Source: Flavobacteriales bacterium UBA974 (GTDB taxonomy: Bacteria; Bacteroidota; Bacteroidia; Flavobacteriales_D; Sanyastnellaceae). From it: a stretch of 31,367 nt of DNA. The notes beneath the pieces were generated by a model. It ran no database searches, was not told the origin of the DNA, and saw only the letters and a list, made by a program, of their open reading frames with translations. Every line of letters begins with the position of its first letter. Position 1 is the stretch's first letter. The stretch lies in the NCBI GenBank assembly GCA_002292405.1, contig DBBW01000026.1:1-31367 (forward strand), written 5' to 3'. The position numbers and the translations under genes were made by a program. Shown here one piece after another: positions 24,992 to 31,367 of the stretch.

Positions 24992-27118
24992 ATGCACGAT
25001 TTATTGACGGATATTCAGGTAAACGCTCCACTGTGGAAATGGATTCTAGGCGGTTGTGTTGCTTTAGGTCTAGCTCTACTCAGATACGCCATCGGAACTG
25101 ACAGACCATCACAATCATGGCTGCGTTGGGGATTAGGGGGATTAAGGTTTATTGTTTTAGGAACGCTTTGCTTTCTGCTATTAGAGCCATTGATGAAGTC
25201 TCTAACTCAGGAAGTAGAACCATCAAAGATCATTTTAGTTCACGATGGTACTTCATCTCAATGGTTGGGGAAAGATAGCACGGCTAAGAAACTTGAATTA
25301 CAGACGTGGATTAAAGAGCTTCCAAAGTTTTTTAACGATCGAGGTATAGACACCCAGAGTTTTATTTTCGGAACTCAGCTTCAGAGTATATCATCTATTT
25401 CTAGCAAAGAGGATTCACTTAAGTTTAATTTTCCAAGAACTGATATAGCTGGTGCGATCGAAGGCGTTCGAGATCTTTTTTCTCATAAAAATATAGCTGC
25501 CGTAATTATTACAACTGACGGGCTATCAAATAGAGGACACAATCCTGAGTTTAGCTACCAATTCATGAATGCACCGCATTTTTTTGTGGGTAGTGGAGAT
25601 ACAACAAATATTAAAGATTTAAAGATTGTCGATTTAATCTGCAACAATGTTGCCTACTTGGGCAATGACTTTCCTGTGGAGGTTAGGCTTCATGCTCGGG
25701 GCTTCAAAGGAGAGAACATTAACACTACCATATCTATTAATGGCATAAAGAAAGAAGAAGTGGTTTGGTTTAGTGAATCCGAAGTAGATTCTAAAAGCCA
25801 CAAATTCACAATAAGAGCAGATAAGGTGGGAGCTCAAAAGATTCGCGTTGTCTCGAGGGCCGATATATCTAATGAGGAATTGATGTCCAACAATTCCCGC
25901 ACAGCCATTATTGATATTCTCGAGAGCAAAAGGCGGGTCTTGATTGTTGCTAATGCTCCACATCCAGATGTTGCAGCTTTAAAAAACGCTATACAAAGCA
26001 ACAAGCATCAAGAAGTAGAAGTTGTTTGGGCTACCGAGTTAAATCAAAATGAAGAGATGCCCGAATACGACATCATGATTCTTCACAACCTACCTAACCC
26101 ACAAGTCCCTCTACCTGTAGCAGTTGGAGAAGCAATTGCACAAGATGTTCCTATGTTATTTATTGGTGGTGCTAATGTGAATTGGAAACAACTTCCAACA
26201 GAAAGAACTGGAATAATCTATGAGACTTCTGACCTTTACGAAAGTGTGGGCAGCAGTGTGAATGATGAGTTTTCTTTATTTTCTTTTGAAAAGACTCTTG
26301 ACACTAAGCTTTCGTATATGCCTCCATTAAACTCTGTTTTAGGGAAAGTTGAAGCGAAAAAATCCTTAGATGTATTGCTGTATAAGAAGTTGGGGTCGCT
26401 TGAAACTGTTTGGCCTTTGTGGGCGTTCAATAAAGATGCAGCTGGGAGGAGAAGCGGCGTGATCTTAGGTGATGGGATATGGAGATGGAGGATGGAAAAT
26501 TTTATGAAAGATGGTGATTTCGAAGCATTCGATAATTTGATCAACAACTCGATAAAATATCTGTCGAGCAGAGATGATGTTCGGCGATTTAGGATAGAGT
26601 CTCCTGACAAATTGTACGAAGATGAAAAGGTTAAATTTACCGCTCAAGTTTATGATGCTTCGCTTAACCCAACCACAGACGTAGATGTAGAGCTGTCAAT
26701 CTCAGACGAGGATGGACAGGAATTTGATTTGTTCTTTACTACTGAAAACAACTACTACTCGCTTAATTGTGGCAGACTTACACCAGGGACTTATACTTGG
26801 GAATCACATTGTATATTAGATTCAGAGGTGAGAGAGCTAAAAGGTGAATTTAACGTAGTTGAACTTAAAGCTGAACAAACATCATTGGCGGCTGACCACG
26901 GCCTTTTAAAAAGACTTAGTAAGAAATCTGGAGGATTGTTCCTTGGAACAATTGCTGAAGCCGAATTGATTGGTGTATTAGATAATATTGAACTTAGAGA
27001 TATTGTACATGAATATACCGAAAGGCAAGAACTTATTCGTTATGATATTCTAGTTTGGCTTATACTTGGAGCAATAACTTTAGAATGGGTCATTAGGAGA
27101 AGGCAAGGGGGGTATTAA
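24992..27118 (+). CDS. vWA-like membrane protein
   Basis: This 708-residue protein has two N-terminal membrane helices (about residues 15-35 and 42-65), a large periplasmic part and one C-terminal helix (ILVWLILGAITLEWVI). The first soluble part (about 75-205) looks like a von Willebrand A fold: KIILVHDGTSSQW, then AAVIITTDGLSNRGHNP. The MIDAS motif is degenerate, DGTSS in place of DxSxS. Ig-like beta regions follow. A middle Rossmann/GATase-like segment contains RVLIVANAPHPDVAAL. Topology resembles Bat-type proteins of Bacteroidota linked to envelope stress and aerotolerance, but specific function is unknown. A TTG at 24989 could add one residue. It is 9 nt after fabG. Confidence 0.78.
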   Translation: MHDLLTDIQVNAPLWKWILGGCVALGLALLRYAIGTDRPSQSWLRWGLGGLRFIVLGTLCFLLLEPLMKSLTQEVEPSKIILVHDGTSSQWLGKDSTAKKLELQTWIKELPKFFNDRGIDTQSFIFGTQLQSISSISSKEDSLKFNFPRTDIAGAIEGVRDLFSHKNIAAVIITTDGLSNRGHNPEFSYQFMNAPHFFVGSGDTTNIKDLKIVDLICNNVAYLGNDFPVEVRLHARGFKGENINTTISINGIKKEEVVWFSESEVDSKSHKFTIRADKVGAQKIRVVSRADISNEELMSNNSRTAIIDILESKRRVLIVANAPHPDVAALKNAIQSNKHQEVEVVWATELNQNEEMPEYDIMILHNLPNPQVPLPVAVGEAIAQDVPMLFIGGANVNWKQLPTERTGIIYETSDLYESVGSSVNDEFSLFSFEKTLDTKLSYMPPLNSVLGKVEAKKSLDVLLYKKLGSLETVWPLWAFNKDAAGRRSGVILGDGIWRWRMENFMKDGDFEAFDNLINNSIKYLSSRDDVRRFRIESPDKLYEDEKVKFTAQVYDASLNPTTDVDVELSISDEDGQEFDLFFTTENNYYSLNCGRLTPGTYTWESHCILDSEVRELKGEFNVVELKAEQTSLAADHGLLKRLSKKSGGLFLGTIAEAELIGVLDNIELRDIVHEYTERQELIRYDILVWLILGAITLEWVIRRRQGGY

Positions 27119-27166
27119 TTCTTATGGAAAAACATTTAAATTTTTAAAATCATTAATATATAGATT

Positions 27167-28003
27167 ATGAATATACCAACAGACGAAGAAAAGAAACGCA
27201 TACGACTCATCGTAATTGCGACATTAGTAATTCTCCCAGTCATTTTACTTTGGAGCTCACTCACCGTAACCATTAAATCGGGTCACGGTGGGTTAATTTT
27301 TCATACTTTCGGAAACGGAGTAAACCCTGAAACTCCAGCTATGACAAGTGGATTTCATATAAAGGCTCCATGGGATAAAATATACGAATACGAAATAAGA
27401 CAGCAAGAGCTTTTCGAAAATCTTGAAGTTTTATCATCGAATCTATTAAAGATTAAACTGGATATGACTGTCTTTTACCAGCCCGTTTATGACAAGCTAG
27501 GATATCTCGAGACTGAGCGTGGATCTCGGTATAAAGAAAAGGTGATCCAACCTGCAATGAGGGCTGTAGCAAGAGAAGTTATAGCTAAATACCTACCTGA
27601 AGAATTTAACACAACCAAGCGTGAAGAAATTCAGTTAGAGATTGAAACTAGATTGACTGAAAAGCTATCTAACAACTACATTCAACTAAACGATGTTTTG
27701 ATTAGAAACATTGAACTTCCTCTAACTCTTGAGCAAGCTATTGAACGAAAACTTCAACAAGAGCAGGAGTCTTTAGAGTACGAATTCCGTATAGAAAAAG
27801 CGAGTAAAGAAGCAGACCGTCAGCGAATTGAAGCGGAAGGAATTCGCGATTTCCAAAACATCGTATCTCAGAGTATTTCTGACGATTTACTTCAATGGAA
27901 GGGCATCGAAGCAACAACTGTACTCGCAAACAGCAACAACGCAAAAGTTGTTGTTATCGGATCGGGTGAAAGTGGACTACCTTTAATTCTAGGAGGAAAC
28001 TAG
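27167..28003 (+). CDS. SPFH/prohibitin family membrane protein
   Basis: This 278-residue prohibitin-like protein has one N-terminal membrane anchor (about residues 11-33, IVIATLVILPVILLWSSLTV). An SPFH/band 7 domain to about 195 contains GFHIKAPWDKIYEYEIRQQE and TVFYQPVYDKLGYLE. A helical region follows (LEQAIERKLQQEQESLEYEF, then KEADRQRIEAEGIRDFQN) that drives oligomerisation. Such proteins form large rings that organise membrane microdomains and hold proteases such as FtsH. It is the last gene of the plus-strand run, 48 nt after the vWA gene, and is followed by a strong terminator. Confidence 0.92.
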   Translation: MNIPTDEEKKRIRLIVIATLVILPVILLWSSLTVTIKSGHGGLIFHTFGNGVNPETPAMTSGFHIKAPWDKIYEYEIRQQELFENLEVLSSNLLKIKLDMTVFYQPVYDKLGYLETERGSRYKEKVIQPAMRAVAREVIAKYLPEEFNTTKREEIQLEIETRLTEKLSNNYIQLNDVLIRNIELPLTLEQAIERKLQQEQESLEYEFRIEKASKEADRQRIEAEGIRDFQNIVSQSISDDLLQWKGIEATTVLANSNNAKVVVIGSGESGLPLILGGN

Positions 28004-28023
28004 AAACTCAAAAATACATTTAT

Positions 28024-28057
28024 AAAAAAGGCCCGCTGAAGTAGCGGGCCTTTTTTT
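28024..28057. terminator. Bidirectional rho-independent terminator
   Basis: A perfect 8-bp GC stem GGCCCGCT/AGCGGGCC with loop GAAGT (28038-28042) is flanked by an A-run before and a T-run after, extending the pairing to about 14 bp. It has a T-tail on both strands, so it ends both the prohibitin gene (plus) and rpmB (minus, ending at 28095). Confidence 0.95.
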
Positions 28058-28094
28058 AATATCTTAAGTAATACTCTGTCGTGTAAAATAAATC

Positions 28095-28340
28095 TTATGA
28101 TTTTTCAACTAAAATACCTTCGCTTTTAGCACGGTTCATTGCCGCAAGTAAACCTATCTTGTTGATTGTACGCATCGCTGCAACAGAAACTCGTAGAGTT
28201 ACCCATCTATCTTCTTCTGATATATAAAAACGCTTGCGTTGTAGATTCGGGTAAAAACGACGCTTGGTCTTGGCATTAGAGTGACTAACGTTGTTTCCAA
28301 ACATCACTTTCTTTCCTGTTATCTGACAAATACGGCTCAT
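28095..28340 (-). CDS. rpmB: 50S ribosomal protein L28
   Basis: This 81-residue bL28 is a small basic protein of the large ribosomal subunit. The N-terminus [20 protein letters not shown] is highly typical, followed by [17 protein letters not shown]. In many Bacteroidota rpmB is followed by rpmG (bL33) and a small DUF4295 gene; here the next 40 nt run into a terminator, so those genes are not co-transcribed. It lies 39 nt after pncC. Confidence 0.98.
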   Translation of the reverse strand: MSRICQITGKKVMFGNNVSHSNAKTKRRFYPNLQRKRFYISEEDRWVTLRVSVAAMRTINKIGLLAAMNRAKSEGILVEKS

Positions 28341-28379
28341 GAAACTAAATTTAGGAGTGCAAAGAAACGACTTTTTTCT

Positions 28380-28856
28380 CTATCTACCAACACTTGCAGT
28401 AAAACTCTTCAAGGATTCCTTTAAATATTGAACCCCCTTTTCAACAGCTGCGTCAACCACCTCACTCCTATCACCTTCTATATGTAGAATCCAAGATTTG
28501 CAACCATTTGGTCCAGCAACTGAAAAACAAACTGTTCCTACTGGAGTTGACGCAGTCCCTCCTGAAGGGCCGGCTATTCCAGTCGTTGCAATCGCAAAAT
28601 CAACATTAAGAACATCTCTACACCCCAGAGCCATAGACTCAGCAACTTCAAGACTTACCACGCCATATTGTTCAATGGTTGAAGCGTCAACATTCAAAAG
28701 TGAACACTTCACATCGGTAGCATAGGCAACAATACCACCCCGAAAATAACGACTGGAGCCCGAAACGGAGCTAATCGCTTTCGCGATCGCTCCGCCCGTT
28801 AAACTTTCGGCTGTCCCGAGAGTAAAGTCACAGTCAGAAAAATCAGTCAACTGCAA
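28380..28856 (-). CDS. pncC: Nicotinamide-nucleotide amidohydrolase PncC (CinA C-terminal type)
   Basis: This 158-residue CinA C-terminal domain protein deamidates nicotinamide mononucleotide to nicotinate mononucleotide in NAD recycling. Visible motifs are TAESLTGGAI near residues 15-24 and TTGIAGPSGGT, followed by TPVGTVCFSV. The CinA N-terminal molybdopterin-binding-like domain is absent, so this is the stand-alone form. The first start in this frame is TTG at 28856 (TTG CAG TTG), overlapping the upstream T9SS gene by 14 bp; TTG 28850 is an alternative. A TTG start and overlap suggest coupled, perhaps low, expression. Confidence 0.88.
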   Translation of the reverse strand: MQLTDFSDCDFTLGTAESLTGGAIAKAISSVSGSSRYFRGGIVAYATDVKCSLLNVDASTIEQYGVVSLEVAESMALGCRDVLNVDFAIATTGIAGPSGGTASTPVGTVCFSVAGPNGCKSWILHIEGDRSEVVDAAVEKGVQYLKESLKSFTASVGR

Positions 28857-30771
28857 GTCTAATTACAGTGTGAACTCCTAATTGAGAAATCTCAACGAGA
28901 TAAACGCCAGATGTAAGATCAGAAATATTTACCTGCTCTACCATAGAAGTTGTAGTCCAAGAGTATAAAATTCTACCATTTAAATCAATAATTTTAACAT
29001 CATGAGCACCAGCTCTATCGATTACTAACTCTACACTAGCAGTTGCTGGATTAGGATAAAGAGCAACATCGCCCTCAGAGAATGGTTCAGCAATTCCAAC
29101 ATAATCCTCAAACTCGATATCTGCACAGTCTCCTAGATCTGCAACTGATACACGGAGGTGAACTATATCGTTCAAATCAACTGGATCCAAGTCACCACGA
29201 ACATGAAGTCCTGGCTCGAAATCTCTTTGGTATATGATTTCAAGATTGTCAACTACATCAGGGGCTAAAGACCCGAAAACAGACTCATATCCGTCGAAAT
29301 CTAAATCTGGAGTTAAATCACATGCATCTTCAGTATTCCAAGTCGCACCATTGTCCATAGAGTTAACCACGTAAAGGTGGCGGTAGTTTTGAGAACCCGT
29401 AGTGTAATCCTCACGAATCGCAGAGTAAGTAACAAAAAGATTTCCATCTGCATCTGATCCCATGCTTGGTATTCCAGCGAGGTTTACATAGTAAGCTGCA
29501 ATCTCATCCTCTAAATCAAGAGTACCGCTTTCATCAATATCGTAAGCATAAGCGATAGTTAAAGAACTATCAACTCCGAAGCTCTGGTTCCAGTACTCTA
29601 GACCGTTAGTTCCTGGGAAGTAGGAAGTGGTTTCATCCGTAGTATCTGCATCCATATAGTACATTCCTCCAAAAACAACGTGAACCATCCCGTTCCCATC
29701 AATGTGAACATCACCAGCACCATCAGAGTTTAAATACTCTTGAAAAACTCCGTCATCATCGAAATCTTCACCTCCATCAATAGGTAAACCATCATCAACA
29801 ACGTAGTTATCTACTGGAAAATCTATCACAGCGGTGTACTCCCAGTTATCTCCGTTATCCTCAGAAATCATTACAAAAGTGTCCCTGAAATCGTTAAAAA
29901 CGGTAAAAGCTACAACTCCATCGCGAGCATGAATAGCATATGTGTCACCACTAAATCCCACAAAATGAGTAGTGTCTAACTCTGGGAAAGTTGACTGCTC
30001 CCATGTAGCACCTGCATCTAAAGAGCGATAGTACATAAGTGCTCCGTCTTGGCCTTGGAATTCTAATCCACCGTTACCTATAGGTGTCGAAATTCCCAAT
30101 ACGTGAATCGTGTTTCCATCCACTCCGCTTGTAGCCGTTCTAGGCCATAGTACTCCAAATGGACCATCCATTGGAATGCTCATCTCTGACCAAGAATCAC
30201 TACTTCCCATAGCTCGAGAAGTCATCAAAAATGGAGTGTCTATTCCTGGGTGAGTAACGCTGTACTCTAAACCAGAAGCCGTATGTCCCAGAGAAGCCCA
30301 ACCACATCGAACGCTCTCAATCCTCTCATACGGTTGTTCGTCCCAATTCTCCCCATCGAAAAAGTTGTAACCAGTTCCACGGTCAGGAAACGAGCCTGTC
30401 TCCAGACTCATAATCCATCCAGCACTTATTGCATCACCAGAGCCCACAAGCCTATCGTCGATAGCAGCATTTGACTGAAGATCATACTGAGTGAGTCCTA
30501 TTATTTGTCGCTGGACTACCAAAGCGCGAGTTTGAATATTTTCAATCTGACCTATTTGTCCTTCTTCTGAGAAAGGAATTAAAGGAATCTCATTAAAACC
30601 ATCTACTGAAATCGTAGGCATAGGTTTTGCAATCCTCGCCTCAACAGGCACTTGGGGGACATCGCTTAAAGAAAAGGAAGGGACTGAAGGGTCTTGCTGA
30701 GCTAATAAAGGAGCCTGTAAACTAGCTGCTAAAAATAACATCACTGAAGAAAAGAGTAGAGTTTGTTTCAT
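28843..30771 (-). CDS. T9SS-exported protein with BNR/Asp-box repeats
   Basis: This 642-residue secreted protein has a signal peptide at residues 1-25 (LLFSSVMLFLAASLQAPLLA). A beta-propeller-like central part carries three Asp-box motifs: SLDAGATWEQ (250-259), SEDNGDNWEY (303-312) and SMDNGATWNT (471-480). An EF-hand-like loop DIDESGTLDLED lies at 411-422. A C-terminal type A sorting domain at about 570-642 (LYPNPATASVELVIDRAG, ILDLNGRILYSW-type strand, SGVYLVEI) directs export through the type IX secretion system. No FRIP sialidase motif or catalytic residues are evident, so a sialidase label is not justified. It is probably a surface or extracellular binding protein. Confidence 0.88.
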   Translation of the reverse strand: MKQTLLFSSVMLFLAASLQAPLLAQQDPSVPSFSLSDVPQVPVEARIAKPMPTISVDGFNEIPLIPFSEEGQIGQIENIQTRALVVQRQIIGLTQYDLQSNAAIDDRLVGSGDAISAGWIMSLETGSFPDRGTGYNFFDGENWDEQPYERIESVRCGWASLGHTASGLEYSVTHPGIDTPFLMTSRAMGSSDSWSEMSIPMDGPFGVLWPRTATSGVDGNTIHVLGISTPIGNGGLEFQGQDGALMYYRSLDAGATWEQSTFPELDTTHFVGFSGDTYAIHARDGVVAFTVFNDFRDTFVMISEDNGDNWEYTAVIDFPVDNYVVDDGLPIDGGEDFDDDGVFQEYLNSDGAGDVHIDGNGMVHVVFGGMYYMDADTTDETTSYFPGTNGLEYWNQSFGVDSSLTIAYAYDIDESGTLDLEDEIAAYYVNLAGIPSMGSDADGNLFVTYSAIREDYTTGSQNYRHLYVVNSMDNGATWNTEDACDLTPDLDFDGYESVFGSLAPDVVDNLEIIYQRDFEPGLHVRGDLDPVDLNDIVHLRVSVADLGDCADIEFEDYVGIAEPFSEGDVALYPNPATASVELVIDRAGAHDVKIIDLNGRILYSWTTTSMVEQVNISDLTSGVYLVEISQLGVHTVIRLAVD

Positions 30772-30854
30772 AAATAAATTGTTAATCTGAATTTAATAGT
30801 CCAAACTAATGAATTATCAGCTCTTTACCATAATTTATAGTAGAAAAATTATAT

Positions 30855-31367
30855 TTATAACCTTTTTAAGTTTGCGATAACTGTTTCACGTCCAGTCACC
30901 TTTTCATTTAAATTTACAAGAATCTCAGCATCAAGGGGGAGATATAAATCAATTCTAGAACCGAATTTTATAAACCCAACTTCCTCGCCTTTTACTAAAG
31001 TTTGTCCTGGCTTAATATAGTAGCGGATTCGGCGTGCTACAGCGCCAGCAATTTGACGGAAAAGAACCTCACCATATTGGCCTTCTACTACCAAGGTCGT
31101 TCGTTCGTTTTCTATGCTACTCTTTGGATGCCAAGCCACAAGATATTTTCCTGGGTGGTATTTAACGTACTTAACAAGTCCAGCCATAGGACTCCACTGA
31201 CAATGAACATTCAATGGACTCATAAAAACACTGACTTGAATACGTTCATCTTTGAAGTATTCTGTCTCTTTTACCTTCTCAATTACTACGACTTTGCCGT
31301 CACTTGGAGAAATCACGTCTCCGACACCTCCCATAGGAATTCTATGAGGAATTCTAAAAAATTGAGC
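30855..31367 (-). CDS. psd: Phosphatidylserine decarboxylase, 5'-truncated
   Basis: Psd makes phosphatidylethanolamine from phosphatidylserine at the membrane and cuts itself to form a pyruvoyl group. The frame is open to the right edge (first codon 31367-31365), so the N-terminus lies outside the window. The visible part opens with QFFRIPHRIP, then ISPSDGKVVVIEKV, MSPLNVHCQWSP with the conserved His, and FIKFGSRIDLYLP, where Gly-Ser is the self-cleavage site giving the pyruvoyl residue. The FGSR motif and short length mark the short Psd class common in Bacteroidota. Transcription would run from outside the window into the intergenic gap before the T9SS gene. Confidence 0.93.
   Translation of the reverse strand, partial: AQFFRIPHRIPMGGVGDVISPSDGKVVVIEKVKETEYFKDERIQVSVFMSPLNVHCQWSPMAGLVKYVKYHPGKYLVAWHPKSSIENERTTLVVEGQYGEVLFRQIAGAVARRIRYYIKPGQTLVKGEEVGFIKFGSRIDLYLPLDAEILVNLNEKVTGRETVIANLKRL

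Noticed and set aside
28843..30771. Sialidase identity for the BNR protein
   Set aside because: Three Asp boxes are present but the FRIP motif and catalytic Arg triad/Tyr/Glu pattern are not recognisable; Asp boxes occur in many unrelated propellers.

Overview
The window looks like a chromosomal contig from a marine Bacteroidota bacterium. I infer Flavobacteriales, near Cryomorphaceae/Schleiferiaceae or Crocinitomicaceae. Evidence: a type IX secretion C-terminal sorting domain, a Cys-rich secreted repeat protein of the GCTD..ACNYD..DDGSC kind with an EF-hand tail, a long-form IspH, a short FGSR-type phosphatidylserine decarboxylase, bacillithiol synthesis (bshB1), a large Bacteroidota-type LptD, weak Shine-Dalgarno signals and AT-rich DNA. 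There is no phage, IS element, CRISPR array or rRNA operon. Most genes are housekeeping or cell-envelope genes.

Layout. 1-1131: 3' part of a secreted Cys-rich repeat protein. 1132-1826: the only long gene-poor stretch, holding two possible gene remnants, a short direct repeat, a terminator and tRNA-His(GTG) on the minus strand. 1833-4225 (+): glycosyltransferase and flippase, overlapping by 4 nt. 4206-12855 (-): a nearly gap-free run read from the right: saccharopine dehydrogenase-like protein, a small hypothetical, ispH, a small membrane protein, mutL, two rhomboid proteases, a membrane-anchored endonuclease/exonuclease/phosphatase protein and bshB1. 12969-16363 (+): three lipoproteins (CsgG-like plus two LPP20-like) with two good sigma-54 promoter matches and a strong terminator. 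16457-17035 (-): pabA/trpG. 17088-17471 (+): ridA. 17488-19908 (-): lptD. 19907-28003 (+): a seven-gene run of amidase, MCE/MlaD protein, two Fe-S redox proteins, fabG, a vWA-like membrane protein and an SPFH/prohibitin protein, closed by a bidirectional terminator. 28095-31367 (-): rpmB, pncC (cinA C-terminal type), a T9SS-exported BNR protein and a truncated phosphatidylserine decarboxylase.

Much of the window concerns the cell envelope: LPS assembly, peptidoglycan hydrolysis, lipid transport, fatty-acid and phospholipid synthesis, polysaccharide export and secretion. The best candidate for an undescribed system is the three-lipoprotein operon at 12.9-16.4 kb. It combines a helical-repeat/CsgG-like lipoprotein with two LPP20-like lipoproteins under sigma-54-type promoters, reminiscent of flagellar FlgO/FlgP/FlgT or curli CsgG parts, yet no flagellar or curli gene lies nearby. 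Other points of interest are the overlapping start codons of lptD and the amidase gene, a MutL with degenerate endonuclease motifs, and an Fe-S redox pair embedded in an envelope operon.
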